A DNA stretch of 64,000 nucleotides from Oegoconia quadripuncta (GCA_949316235.1 OX438751.1:23279885-23343884); one strand, 5' to 3'. Shown: positions 31,434-42,805, numbered from the stretch's first letter. Program-made: numbers and translations. Notes: generated from the letters alone by a model not told the origin.

Positions 31434-31500
31434 CATCATTTCAGCCCGTAAACATCCCCCTACAGGGATACAGGCCTTCCCATTTACAATGAGGGAGTAT
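31434..31500 (-). mobile_element. SINE3 3' fragment
   Basis: TCATCATTTCAGCCCGTAAA, then CATCCCCCTACAGGGA and GGCCTTCCC with a diverged AATGAGGGAGTATGG. Only the last ~65 bp. Confidence 0.65.
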
Positions 31501-31611
31501 GGACATGAACATAGCTGTCTTATTATTCATATAATTTTCAAATCACAAATTGTAACCCATAATGCGTTCTTGTCTGAGGATTCAGCTTTTTTTTTTTTTT
31601 TTTTTTTTTTT

Positions 31612-31768
31612 AACGGTTCACAAAACTGGACACAATTCACAATATTTTTTGTCTTACCCAACATTACGACACGCTTTGTGAATGAGTAGTAAATTTAAAT
31701 GTAATATAATAGTGACATTTTCAAGTGATAATTTTATCCTACGAAATAAAATATTTTGATTTGATTTG
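31612..31768 (+). mobile_element. Jockey-type LINE 3' UTR tail
   Basis: AATGAGTAGTAAATTTAAATG, then GTGACATTTTCAAGTGATAA and TCCTACGAAATAAAATATTT with a GATTTGATTTG tail, as at the end of 33066-33775. A 25-T run (31587-31611) precedes it. Confidence 0.65.
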
Positions 31769-31905
31769 AAAAAGCAAGAAACTCGAGAGATTTCTGTTTT
31801 AGAAAAAATATTTTTATATTATGAAGGGGCACAATAACATTTCATTATTAGTTGTGAAATAGCCTGGTTATGCGAACGAGCTGGTTATGTCCATGAATGT
31901 TTAAA
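31769..31905 (-). mobile_element. Jockey-type LINE 3' UTR, inverted
   Basis: AAAAAGCAAGAAACTCGAGAG through TTGTGAAATAGCCTGGTTATG and GAGCTGGTTATGTCCATGAA, inverse of the family at 27478. It lies tail to tail with the preceding LINE end. Confidence 0.7.
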
Positions 31906-32099
31906 GGGTACAGTCGACATCACGTAAGCCTATCAGTGTAATGTGATCCTATGACCTGCTTATACTAGATCACTGATTTCAAACACCAGGTTTTTTTTTG
32001 TCAATGTTTTATATGAATTTTTGTTATTATTTATACTTAGATCAATGTCAATTTAAGTCTACTGAATATAACAATGGGCTTGTGCAGTCTGTCTTTTAG

Positions 32100-32233
32100 T
32101 ATAAATAAATAAATATATAAATAAATAAATAAATAAGTAAATAAATAAATAAATAAATAAACAAATTAATTAATAAATAAATTAATAAATTAATATATAA
32201 ATAAATAAATAAATACATAAATACATAAATAAA
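32100..32233. repeat. (TAAA)n low-complexity tract
   Basis: Imperfect TAAA/TTAA repeats, the expanded tail of the minus-strand SINE2 to its right. The minus-strand frame 32096-32434 (YLFIYL repeats) is produced by this tract. Confidence 0.85.
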
Positions 32234-32479
32234 TATCTTTGGACATGGACACAATAAATAAATAATAAATAAATATTTCGGACACTTACACCAATCTATT
32301 CCCAAACTAAGCAAATCTTGTACTATGGATATTAGATAACGGATAAACATACATAAAAAATTATAGAAACATCCATGACTCAGGAATAAATGTTCATATT
32401 CATCACACAAACATTTACCCGTCGCGGGATTCAAACCCGCAACCGTTGGTTTCGCTGTCCACTACAACAATCGGTCGTC
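32234..32479 (-). mobile_element. SINE2 type a, nearly complete
   Basis: Minus strand: A-box region GTAGTGGACAGCGAAACC, B box GGGTTTGAATCCCGCG, then the body with the inverse of ATCCATGACTCAGGAATAAA and TAGATAACGGATAAACAT, ending in the (TAAA)n tract. Ends at GTCGTC next to a type b copy. Confidence 0.82.
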
Positions 32480-32720
32480 AAACCATCTAGTTCTGCATTA
32501 AGCAACTATAGGCTTATGTTGAGGATACCAGATGGTTGATATACTACATAAATACATTTTTTTTTTTGTAAATAAACACTAATTATAAATGAAAACATCC
32601 ATAACTCGGGTACACATGTCCGTATTCATCATACAATACATATGCCCCTAGAGGGATTCGAACTCGCGACCTTTTGGTATAGTGGTCAGAGTTTCTAACC
32701 ACTACACCAAACAGGTCGTC
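32480..32720 (-). mobile_element. SINE2 type b, nearly complete
   Basis: Minus strand: GACGACCTGTTTGGTGTAGT head, GGTCGCGAGTTCGAATCCC B box, the GAGTTATGGATGTTTTCATT body and GGTATCCTCAACATAAGCC end. It lies immediately beside the type a copy, as at 18181-18656. Confidence 0.82.
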
Positions 32721-33065
32721 AGTATGTGCGAACTACCATCGATCAGGGAAATAATCTGGAGAACGAACTGAGATCCTCCTCTTTTTTGAAATCGGATAAA
32801 AGAAGCGACGCAATAAACATACAGGATTTTTGTTTGTTACGTAGGTATATGTATATCGCTTTTTCGCAGTTCCGTTTGAGAAAGCGAATTTCTCGCGCCA
32901 TTAACATGACCCCGGTTGTTTTATGGCTCCACAACGAAACATTATACTGGTAAGAAAATAGAAATAATAATGAGACTTATGTAACAAAACGATTTGGTTT
33001 TGTACTTCGTCGGCCTTAGCGTTTTTGCGGTTTTCGAAAATTGTTTCTGTAAGATTATGTCCTCT

Positions 33066-33775
33066 ATGGGATTGGACTCGTCAGAACTGACCTATTGACC
33101 TACGGCATTCTGTTGTGGGGAAATGCCTCGGACATAAATTGTATCTTTGTTCTGCAGAAACGAGCGGTTCGCGCGATTTACAAACTTGGCCCCAGAGTGT
33201 CTCTTAGGAATAAATTTAAAGAAATTAATATATTAACATTAGCATCGCAATATATTTACGAAAACTTAATGTATGTAAGAAAAAATATAGAATCGTTTAA
33301 GAAAAATAGTGATATACATAATGTTAATACCAGATATAAAAATAAACTTGCTGTTCATGCCAGCCGTTTACACAAAGTCACTAAGTCATTTAAGGGGCAA
33401 TGTATACGCTTTTATATTAAGGTTCCAGTGGACATTCAAAATTTACCTTTAAATAAATTCAAAACCATCATAAAACAGACATTATTTACCAAAGGCTATT
33501 ATAAAATTTCTGACTATCTGGATGATAAGCAAGCATGGACATAGACCGCTCGGCGATATTCAGCCTAATTATACAATATAATATAATTGTAACCCAAACT
33601 TATTTAAACGAGCAACCCTTGAATTCCTTGCTCGTTCTTCTCTGGGGAATCTGCTTTGCGAATGAGCAATAATGTCAATAATTTTAATATTAAGATAAAA
33701 AATGTGACGTCTTCAAGTGATAATCTTTATCCTACGAAATAAATATTTTTTTGACTTTGACTTTGAGAACGGACG
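33066..33775 (+). mobile_element. Jockey-type LINE, RT C-terminus and full 3' UTR
   Basis: The longest LINE frame in the window runs to the stop at 33542-33544 (about 150 residues). It reads LTYGILLWGNASDINCIFVL, QKRAVRAIYKLGPRVSLRNK, FKEINILTLASQYIYENLMY, then NVNTRYKNKLAVHASRL and YKISDYLDDKQAW. This is the thumb and C-terminal region of a Jockey-superfamily ORF2; the catalytic YADD is upstream and lost. A ~230-bp 3' UTR ends with AATAAATATTT and a TTTGACTTTGACTTTGA tail. It is the reference copy for the related fragments elsewhere. Confidence 0.87.
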
Positions 33776-34100
33776 AGTGTAAAAATTTGAGAATAAAACA
33801 CCATGAAAATTACATCATTTCGATTGTTTTTGACCTTTTGAAATATAAATATAACTGCAAATACCACACAACCCGACAGCATATTTTGAATTTTGTTGGT
33901 ATGGTACCAGTTGGATTTTTTCTATAAAATTATCAAGAGGAATGTAATGACTTGCTCTTCAAAATCTGTCAAGCTGTTTATTAAACATTACCTTCCCTCC
34001 GGGTACTCGGGTACTGGATGCGGGTATAGCACAGGACCGATCTTCGATCTTTGTGGAGATCTTTGAGGGAGGCCTTTGTCCAGCAGTTGGCGTCTTTTTC

Positions 34101-34477
34101 TTTTTTTTATGCACGACGGGTTCGTACTTGACCTCAATCAGACCTGATGTTAAGTGAAGATGAGGTCGAAGGTGGAAGCGTACTGGCCCGGAAACCCAAA
34201 CACATTTGGGGGACTGGCTATCTTATCTTTTTTTTTTTATAGTTAACTGGATACCATACGCATTTCACCATCTCTGACAACCGGAACACAACAATGCTAT
34301 TAACTTTGCTGCTTGGTGGCAGATTTAGATAAGATGGTGGTAGCTAGCCAGGAGGACATTTAAAATACCCCACCACCAACCAAATCGAGCACTTAAACAT
34401 GTACCCCGCTGGGGATCGAACCCGCGACCTCAGAATCGTAAACTCAATGTTGCTTACATTAAGCCATGGAGGCGGTT
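34101..34477 (-). mobile_element. SINE1, full length, carrying a 41-bp LINE-tail insertion
   Basis: Complete tail (T run), body and tRNA head (ends GGAGGCGGTT). At 34229-34269 a block TTTTTTTTTTTATAGTTAAC, then TGGATACCATACGCATTTCACC, interrupts the body. ATCT is present on both sides (34225-34228, 34270-34273). The block is the 3' end of the LINE family seen at 61605 and 43848. Confidence 0.88.
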
Positions 34478-34479
34478 AA

Positions 34480-35555
34480 AAAGGCGGTCTTTTGGCTGAT
34501 ATGATGATGATGATCTTTCTTTCTTTTGAAAGGATGGATGTAGAGATGAGATTAGACAGTTTTTTTTATATCTAATTTTAAAGAGCTTGCTCGTATTTAA
34601 CAACCGTATCGCTCTATACAGCCTCTATACAGTACTTAAATAATATTGTTTTATAAACAATATACTGCTTTGGCATGTTTCGAATTTGGAGAGGAGAGTA
34701 TTCTGTTGTAATTATCCTACATCGTCTGAATGGCATCTAGATACGCCCCGAGCACATTCCGTCAACACACGGTAACTTATTCCGCAGACGTTGCAATTAG
34801 GTGTAGTAGTCCGGAGAGATTGATCTCTTCAATCTCGAATTTTAACGCGAACGCCACTATATGTGTTCACTCACCGTAACATGTTTATACTACCAACGAC
34901 ACTCTATACTCGCCGGTGAGTATAGACTCGCGTCTTTGTCACACCCTAGAGTCACCGCGATTTTAGTATGACTAAGGTCGTCTAGGCCTTTCACGGTTTT
35001 GTCACTAAGCATAACTATGTATAGCACACTGCAATTAGATTTTTCCCAAATTCAAAATTGTGTCAGAAAGTTTCTTGTGTCGTTTCTTCTCTCTGACTAT
35101 ACACATTACGAAGCGATGGTAATCAAGTCTCTAAATTCCCCCATGCAACGCCCTAAGCCGAGGTTCGAGCCCTGCGTGGGCACCCTTAGGCGTCGGTTGC
35201 AACTATCAACTTTCGTACTACCATACTACGACTTCATGCATGAGATTGGGCTGAGCCCCACCGCCCGGTTAAGCAGAAAAAGGACTGTAAACGAGTTCCA
35301 GTCTACAAAAAAAAACTTATTTGTCGGGATTAGACAGAGCTGAAAAACCACAGGATTGGAAACCTAGCATTTTTTTTAACACCATATTGCATATAAGTAT
35401 ACATATTTAAGAAAACAAAAGAACTAGGACCATATTAAAAATATACAACAGGCTCTACAATATCTCTACAATTGTGACTTAGCAGAGTTAAAAATTCAAA
35501 ACATTTACGTATTATTTTGACCAAGCAGAATGATTGTTGCGGTCGAATGTTTTTG
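34480..35555. other. unassigned, includes an uncharacterised 114-codon frame
   Basis: The plus-strand frame 34999-35343 (RPKPRFEPCVGTLRRRLQL near its middle) has no recognised motif and no repeat support. The hairpin TCTATACTC-GCCG-GTGAGTATAGA lies at about 34902-34927. From 35560 a short LINE tail ends in (TATC)n. Confidence 0.25.
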
Positions 35556-35911
35556 TATGTGTTTCTGTAATATACAAATAAACGCTATATCTATCTATCT
35601 ATATCATCAACATCATATCAGCCACAGGACGTCCACTGCTGAACATAGGCCACCCTTATGGATATCTGATTATTAACTTCCGTGACCTTTAATTTCCCTC
35701 CTCTCATGTTTCCTTAGTAATAAATTGGAAATTTAGAGAAGCCTCGAAACATCATCAAGAAAGACGAAACATAATATGTTAAATAGTAAAAATTTTCGAA
35801 ACGGCTTCACCGAAACACCGCTAGAAAACCTGCTTTCAAATAAAAGTTTAAAAACAACCATGCCACAGACACACACATAACGGTCAAACTTATAAGACCC
35901 CTCTTTTTGCG

Positions 35912-36180
35912 TCGAGGGTTAGAAATTACAAAGTTTCTCTACTGAATCCCCATTAAATTTTGCTCATATTACAGCCCCTTCGAAAACTGAAGCTGAACTG
36001 GGTATTCGTCTCACGCTTCAGGCAGTATCAGGAAATATTCCGGTCACACTAATTCCCTGTGGAAGGTATCCGCCACCGCCGGCAGCCGTTTGTCAGGTTT
36101 TGAGTTATATTCTTCAGTCTCAGGTGGCTTCACTCCTTGGTTTATATTTATGTATTCAAACACTGTATTTTGATCGTTAG
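35912..36180 (+). other. exon-like open frame without start codon
   Basis: A stop-free frame of about 89 codons ends at TAG 36178-36180; its GC-richer part encodes APSKTEAELGIRLTLQAVSG, then NIPVTLIPCGRYPPPP. The richer part is bounded by splice-like signals: GCTCATATTACAG|CCCC on the left and TTTGTCAG|GTTTTGAGT on the right. I do not recognise the protein. It could be a small host exon, a TE piece or chance. Confidence 0.2.
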
Positions 36181-36240
36181 GCTGTGGTGACACAGAGCGC
36201 AGTTATTGGTGGGTAACTATTATAAAGCTAACATATTTAT

Positions 36241-36917
36241 ATGTCGCAGATAGCAATGAATAAGAGATGGAATTTATAAATTTGAAAGGTCAAACGACCA
36301 TCATAACACGCGGTTTACTACGAGAAGTAAACCTGATAGCGCTGGTAAAGCAGAAAATGGCGCGGTGATGTTTACAGTAATGTTAGGGGGTGGACATCGA
36401 AAATGAATATTCATATTGCTACCAGCCGTCAAAAGAAACGTCCCATCACTTAACATATCAACCGACGTGAGTGACTCTAATTACCTTTTATCACCAAGAC
36501 GCTTGGAAGAATCCGGTGAATTACTTAATAAGAAGTTCGTCATGGAATCTGAGCAGGAGGGATTGTAAATTACTCCGGTTGAATCCCACAGCCTGCATCC
36601 GAGGGCCAAGTTGGATGGCATTAGAGCAATGCAAATGTTTACCCTTCACCGATTAGCATCTCAGGTTTCATAATCATAATTGAATGTTATAATTTGTGTG
36701 TGAGTAAGGGTTTGTAATTACCACCTTAAAGATTTAAGGTAATCGGGCCCGTGATCCATTAGTTCATCCTAGACTAAGATTTAAAAAAGTAAGTGTCATC
36801 CTGATATCCTACTCGCCTTTAGCAGCTCGACATAATATCACAATTTCCCGAGCTACCCTATAACCACGAGAGACTGGCACCGTCCCAGTCGCTAGCAACG
36901 CCCGTGTTTCCCCGATA
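36241..36917 (-). mobile_element. TATGTCG-ended MITE, long-interior subtype
   Basis: Begins ATGTCGCAGATAGCAATGAA and ends CCCCGATAT, inverse of 29221-29736, including the extra CCTTAAAGATTTAAGGTAAT block (itself a short palindrome). It is the longest copy, about 677 bp. Non-coding. Confidence 0.75.
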
Positions 36918-36919
36918 TA

Positions 36920-38475
36920 TAAAATGTTTTGTTTGTATTGTTTGTTATGAGTGTAAGTTGTGTGACAGACAGGTGAGTTAAAGTGTATTTAATTTAATGG
37001 CGGCATTGTTACAGACAATACTTATGTCGATATTTATTAGGGGTGTCACAATATAAAATACTGTACATATAAAATACTTTACATTGTATGAAAAATATAA
37101 TAATTTATTTGTGTTTGAGACTTTGGTATGTACAATGATACTATCTGTTTGCTCCTAATTCGGCTTCTAAGGGGTATTTTGTTACCGTTGTATCAAATAA
37201 TTATAAACGACAACAGAATTGTGGTAAAGTGTAGAGATAAGATAAGACAGGAGCACAGATTAAAGTGCCAGGAAGTGATCTTTGACTTACTGTTAGAAGA
37301 ATAGGTTAAATCTGACTACTAAGAGTCGTCAACATAACAACATAAACCAGAGATGGAGAACAGCTTCATAAACCGACGTACTTAGATTAGTGAAAATTTT
37401 CCAATACAAGTTTATTTGCGTAGTCGGTCATTAGGTATGACTCTCATAAGAAAACTCGATGGGAGAGAGAGAGCGATATAGACCAGCGTATTAGTAAATG
37501 GCAGCGGACAGGACAAATAGCTCAAATACATAAATCGATTTTGACGCGACGTCCGATTCCGTCATCCTTATAGAGTGTGTGTGTGAACATGTCATTGTGT
37601 GCCTCATGCCTTATAGAGTAACTATTATCTACTAGGAGCTTATTGACGTAGCGTACGTGAACGCACAGTACATCCGCGATTCTCTATGTTAGAGATTGGC
37701 CGCAATCGCTAACGCTTGCTGGGTGAATAGCATAATATTTATATGAAGTAGCCACACACTTACCTCAATAGATAATGCAATACAGTTCCTTTGATACAAA
37801 TTCTGCCAAATTATGCCAAATAGCCAACTTCTCGAAATGACAACTTCTCATAATGGCAACATAAAATTATAATGAAATGCAGGAGCGGTGAATGCCACCA
37901 CAAATAATAAAAATAATTAAAAAGTCCAATGTGATGGTGGTGAAAGGTCCAAGGGTGTTTTGCATTAATGGAGTAGATAAACCGATTTTTCGTACAAGCT
38001 AAATTCAATTGTTTTTCTCATAAGTTAACTATCAAAATTAATAAAAATCTTCCACCTCCTCCCTCCTCCTCAGTTAAAGGCTTTTTAATAAGTAATTGGA
38101 TAGTGTAAAGTAAATGGTGAATAACTTTAAAATTAGTTGCATGCATGCAAATTTTGATTAACTTTTATTTGTCTTTGCGACGTATAGGGACGACTGAATT
38201 TAGCATGCAATTTATCAACGTTTTGGCGAAAAGCACTCTCTGCTTATTTCCGATTGGTGGTCTGTGGAAGTAGCCCTGTCCAATGCTTTATTACTAGAAT
38301 GCTTTTTTATTAGAAAGTGGTCTAGTTGATGAGTAGAGTGTGCGGCAGCACCAACAGTATCCTGATGATGGTGGGAGGTAACCAGGAGTGTCCTATATTG
38401 CTAGCCACTGGACAGCGCTTTTAGTAGGTTAGAAGTTGACATTTGGTATTTGACATTTTTTTTAAAATTTTATTT
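36920..38475. other. unassigned
   Basis: Long AT-rich stretch without repeat ends I can place and without convincing frames; the minus-strand frame 37811-38008 is histidine-rich (FHHHHIGL) but short. Confidence 0.35.
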
Positions 38476-38479
38476 ATAT

Positions 38480-38575
38480 TTATTATTATTGTTGTATGAC
38501 TAATTTTATGCTAACATAAACTAAGACTTACTAACCTAATATGGAATTATCCGAAATAAAATATTTGATTGATTA
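38480..38575 (+). mobile_element. LINE 3' tail
   Basis: CATAAACTAAGACTTACTAA, then TATGGAATTATCCGAAATAAA and a TTTGATTGATT tail: a typical lepidopteran LINE polyadenylation end. No coding part. Confidence 0.55.
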
Positions 38576-38909
38576 CATTAATGGTAGTCACTCAGCCAAT
38601 AAATTTTTAAAAGGCAAAATTATTTCCAATTCTTTTGTAAGGCATTCTGCTCGGATAAATTCTTGAAACTCGGTTTTAAAACACAGCTCACATCTCTTGG
38701 TGCCTCCTGTTCGCCTCGCTCCACTGATCCAAACGGAGTCACATGTGTTAGATCCGGATCCAAGACGTGCGATATTAGTCTGCTCTAAGAAGTAAACAGA
38801 CTTCAAAGGGCTGTGAAGAATTTAAAGAGGACTACGGCCGGCAATTTGCTTCTTAAAGGGCAGGACGGAATCGATTGTTATAAGGAATAATTTATATAAA
38901 TATATAATA

Positions 38910-39327
38910 TTAGGTCCTTACCAATGAAATTGGCGTTTTATATGAAGAATTTCATTAAGACTGTTTTCTCCATACAAACATTTTTGTTTTTTTTTTTTGG
39001 GACCGGTAAAACTTAGCTAAACTTTGTGTATATTATCGGATAACATTAAGTTAAGTATAGGCAGCGTTAATTTTTAAAAGTAACCGCCTTATAAAAGTTT
39101 CAGCGAATCTAAGAAATGATTATGGGAAGCACATGAAAAGAGCTCTGGTCAAATTTGTTTTATTATGTGATTTAGCCTAGAAATTAAAAAATATTTCACG
39201 GGAAACCTTGAAATAACAATCCATTTTCCAAATAATAAACAAATTTGGATATAGCTTTGAAAATCGCAGGAATTGGTACGTATGATTAACGAAGAAAAAA
39301 GCTCCAATTTCATATGTAAAGACCCAA
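38910..39327 (+). mobile_element. TTAGGTCC-ended MITE, copy 1
   Basis: TA (38908-38909 and 39328-39329) flanks an element with ends TTAGGTCCTTACCAATGAAA and the inverse (TTTCATATGTAAAGACCCAA). Interior markers are GACTGTTTTCTCCATACAAA and TATTATCGGATAACATTAAG. About 418 bp, non-coding. TA duplication and ~25-bp TIRs fit a Tc1/mariner-type MITE. Copies 2 and 3 are at 47672 and 52476. Confidence 0.85.
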
Positions 39328-39449
39328 TATAATACCTTATTATAATACGTTACATAATAATTACTAAGTATAATAAAAATACACCCGTATTGCTACTATT
39401 AGTGCAAACCTCCTTTATTGGTAGCTTGTATCTTCACCCTAAGGTTATC

Positions 39450-39535
39450 TGGATGCGATTTGCGATTGAAATACGCTGTAACCATTGATGTAGTTTTTGT
39501 TAATTGTGCAATAAAGAGTGTTTGATTGATTGATT
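39450..39535 (+). mobile_element. LINE 3' tail, (TTGA)n
   Basis: GTTAATTGTGCAATAAAGAG, then TGTTTGATTGATTGATT; the same end occurs at 43540-43618. Confidence 0.55.
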
Positions 39536-39859
39536 AATACCTAAATTATTCCTCTTTCTTCTTCTTCCTCCTATCATTATAATTTAGATTGTAACCCCTT
39601 ATATTCCTTCTCTAAATATACATTAAGTATAATGTTATAGTGGAATTTTGTGATGTCTGATTTATTATCTACTATTTTTAATTATTTTTTTTCTTTTTTT
39701 GCTTTGTTTGTAAGGGCGTTTAAAACCTAACACCAACCTACTCTGTTCCTCTTAAACGCTTTATTACTACAATTATTTAGAAATATCTCAATCCCTTCTC
39801 TGTGTACACCATTCATACTTAATATGTTACCTACCTATCTGTGGAAACAATTTGGTCTA

Positions 39860-39955
39860 TGATCTATCTATAATTACTTTAATATAGTGTTTTATAATGT
39901 ACTGTAAGTTTCCCAAATAAAAAATTGAAAATTGAAAAAATTGAAAATAATATGT
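39860..39955 (+). mobile_element. LINE 3' tail, (AATTGAAA)n
   Basis: GTACTGTAAGTTTCCCAAAT, then AAAAAATTGAAAATTGAAAA repeats. The upstream AT-rich sequence (39540-39860) may be its 3' UTR, but I see no RT motifs there. Confidence 0.5.
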
Positions 39956-40249
39956 ATAAGAGTAAATACTACTTATCAAACGATCAATTTTGCATTCCAA
40001 TGAATTCCTACTCGCATTTTGCTATTTTGTTCATATAAGTTTTTCTCATTTAGTTAGTTCTAATGTGTTTTTGATTTGTCACGTTTTTATAGCTTAAGGT
40101 GTAGTTTGTTACACACATAAATATATCAGAGTCGCGGCCAACGAATGTTTATTGCCATGAACATTAAAGTTGTTCGTGCGACTAATGCACCAAAATAGTG
40201 GCACCTACCACGTGAACTCACTCAATGATCTGTGACATGAATGAATATC

Positions 40250-40490
40250 TTTTTTTTATGCTCAACGGGTTAGCACTTGACCTCAATCAAAGGTGGTGAG
40301 ACCAAAGGTGGAAGCGTACTGACCGGGAAGATTTGGGGCACTGGTTATCTTATCTATGACAACTGGAACATACAACAATGCTATCAACATTGCTGTTTGG
40401 CGGCAGATGTTAAATAAGATGGTGGAGTTCGAATACGCGACCTCCGAATTGTAAACCGAATGTTGTTTACATTGGGCCACGGAGGCGGTT
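40250..40490 (-). mobile_element. SINE1 with internal deletions
   Basis: T run, CTCAACGGGTTAGCACTTG, a deleted GTGATGTTAAG region, and an intact head end (GGCCACGGAGGCGGTT). The span between body and B box is shortened, removing the GGGGATCGAACC box. Probably an old copy. Confidence 0.82.
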
Positions 40491-40499
40491 GAAATCTAT

Positions 40500-40950
40500 G
40501 GTAAACGCGTTATTGCACACGAGTTAGTTTCATTTCGTTTTCATTTAATAGTAACGTCGCGAATCTTTAGTAGAGTTGCAATAAAATTATTGAGAGGTGT
40601 GCGAAAAGCATAAGTAGCTATTTATTTCTCTTCGCCGTGTGAATAACTCGACTTCACTGAATTAGAAAAATATATTTTTAATCAATGACGCAGATGAATA
40701 ACTTTTGTTTTATTTTTTGAATAATTATAATAGCGCTAATGTTATAACATTCGTCAGTAGCACAGTCATTAAATCAGTATAATTGTTGGGTACTTTCTCT
40801 TTCATATAATAATAATTTCAAACCAATCTGAGCTTCAAAATATCAAATTAAATGAATCAAATAATTATAAATTGAAAATTTGGGAAACGCCGAGCAAACA
40901 AATAATTACATCATACAGATAAACAAAACAAACCGTATTAAAAGCTAAGT
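40500..40950. other. unassigned
   Basis: AT-rich sequence between two SINE1 copies; nothing recognised. Confidence 0.35.
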
Positions 40951-40954
40951 ATTT

Positions 40955-41272
40955 AACCGCCTCCGTGGCTCAATGTAAACAACATTGGGTTTACGATTCG
41001 GAGGTCGGGGGTTGGATCCCCAGCGGGGTACATGTTTAAGTACTCGGTTTGGTTGGTGGTAGGGCATTTTAAATGTCCGCCTGGCTGGCTACTACCATCT
41101 TATCTAAATCTGCCGCCAAGCAGCAATGTTAATAGCATTCTTAATAAATAAGATAGCCAGTTCCCCAAATGCGTTGGGGTTTCCGGGTCAGTACGCTTCC
41201 ACCTTCGACCTCATCTTCACTTAACATCAGGTGTGATTGAGATCAGGTACAAACACATTGTGCATAAAAAAA
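40955..41272 (+). mobile_element. SINE1, full length
   Basis: Head AACCGCCTCCGTGGCTCAAT, B box altered to GGTTGGATCCC, full body, and A tail TTGTGCATAAAAAAA. One internal deletion replaces the GTTGTGTTCCGGTTGTCAG segment. Good reference for the family's orientation and ends. Confidence 0.92.
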
Positions 41273-41279
41273 TAGTATC

Positions 41280-41655
41280 TTTGAAATGGCCTAGCAGATT
41301 TCAATCATCATTTCCATTTTGTTATCGAAAAAAGGGTGAGATTCTTTCCAATAGTACCATCTAGCGAAACATGGCTGCAAAACTACTGTACAGCGGAGTT
41401 AGCTGTACACTTCACTTAACTTATTTATTGTTAGCTGGAAATGTGCCTTCATAGCCTTTGGGATTTGGATTATGTGTCTCAAGCATGTCGTAAGTGTCAT
41501 TGTTGTTCGTCTATTTGTTATGGTGGCCGCTTAATCGTGAACTTTGCAGTTACTGCATTTCTGCATACCAACGTATACCGACGGTTTTAGTGGCAAGTCG
41601 GCGTAATATTTACCATACTGTAAACACTTATACCTATTCAACTTAAGCAGAAAAC
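41280..41655. other. unassigned
   Basis: No repeat end or frame recognised. Confidence 0.35.
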
Positions 41656-41661
41656 TATATA

Positions 41662-42174
41662 AGGTCTAACAAAATTAACCCGACAAACTTTGGCAATTGC
41701 ACGTACATGACAATAAAATAATATATTCATTGAAAAAAGTAGCCTTATAAATTTTGTTTCCAAGTAAAAAAATTAAATGTAGGTGCATATGAAAATACAA
41801 ATTAACAGACTTACTTCACTTCGATTGTGCCTTATTTTATCAATGAGAAAAAACAGGCAACGTTCATATGAAAGACGCCAAAGGGGGTGGCGGGGCACAG
41901 GGCGCAACCAATCACAGCAAGTCGCGGCGGCGCCGGGGCAAGCGCCGGCGGCGAGCGGCTTGTGGTCGCCTTTCGGCATCTTCAAAGATACCGCGGCACG
42001 TGTTTGTGTGTTGTGGAAAAGTACTTAGAGCGTGCGGCCATTAAGATCCAACTCACAAAATTTACATTTCTAAATTTTATTTTTTGAATAAAATCTGTAA
42101 ACTTTAATGCTTTATTTTTTTCGTAACCTATACATACACCCTGCAACGTTTGTCGGGTTAATTTTGTTAGACCT
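41662..42174. mobile_element. AGGTCTAAC-ended TIR element with GC-rich core, complete, 513 bp
   Basis: TATATA on both sides (41656-41661, 42175-42180) flanks ends AGGTCTAACAAAATTAACCC and its inverse, about 30 bp long. The TSD is TA or TATA. The interior is unusual: a CCAATCACAGCAAGTCGCGG block, a GC-rich CGCCGGGGCAAGCGCCGGCG core, then AGATACCGCGGCACGTGTTT. It has no transposase. Partial copies lie at 20526 and 29741. ORFs on both strands of the core come from its GC content. Confidence 0.85.
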
Positions 42175-42261
42175 TATATAATCAAGCGCATTAATAATAA
42201 TTTAGCTTATGTCTTAACAGTTTGGAATCCATAAACATAATTCTCGTCATGCATGACCTTC

Positions 42262-42287
42262 TTTTTTTTTTTTTTTTTTTTTTTTTT
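42262..42287. repeat. T26 homopolymer
   Basis: A 26-bp T run, followed by TTTCACGCAAACGAACTTCTC. It could be the A tail of a minus-strand retro-insertion of unknown identity. Confidence 0.7.
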
Positions 42288-42394
42288 ATTTCACGCAAAC
42301 GAACTTCTCCACAGTTAACTCGTGATACATTCAAAGTCAACGTAGATGGAGCTATACGCAGTGTCCTCAGCTTAACTAGTCCATTTATACATAA

Positions 42395-42572
42395 CGTCAC
42401 CACCTTTATTCCAAATGGGGTGATCAGAGATATCCCAAATATTAGCATTTGGGTATTCCAAACATTAACAGTTTAATGCTTGAAACAACATCCATGGTTC
42501 GCCTTTGTGTGAAATGTACTGGAATGCACTCATCACATGGGTTGAGCCCATCGCCGTGAAAACGTGCAAACC
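42395..42572 (+). mobile_element. dispersed repeat (TTTATTCCAAATGGGGTG family)
   Basis: Matches 28905-29160 over CCTTTATTCCAAATGGGGTG, GATATCCCAAATATTAGC, GCTTGAAACAACATCCATGG and GAAAACGTGCAAACCTATT; the CCCGTCTCTTC end is missing. Confidence 0.6.
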
Positions 42573-42689
42573 TATTGAATATTTTTCTTTGTGATTATAA
42601 TGTATTATATCTAAATAACTTAGTTTTAATGAAAATGTTTAGCTTTTTGTACGCCCAATCAATGTGTTCTTTTATATTTACCAAGCTTG

Positions 42690-42805
42690 ACTGGAAGAGA
42701 TCCCTTTATGGGATAAGTCCGTCTTTTTACTTAGCTTTTAAGTTACATTTAATTTATTAATGTATTTTTTTTATCGTATGAAGTACAATAAAGCGTTTAC
42801 ATACA
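42690..42805 (+). mobile_element. LINE 3' end
   Basis: TTGACTGGAAGAGATCCCTT, GGGATAAGTCCGTCTTTTTA and GTACAATAAAGCGTTTACAT follow in order, the classic end of lepidopteran LINE transcripts. No coding sequence. Confidence 0.65.

Noticed and set aside
32096..32434. 112-codon minus-strand frame rich in Y, L, I, F
   Set aside because: It reads through a (TAAA)n tract and a SINE2 copy; the apparent membrane protein is a product of the simple repeat.
41783..42087. Frames over the GC core of the TIR element
   Set aside because: Present on both strands and in two frames, and not kept in the other copies.
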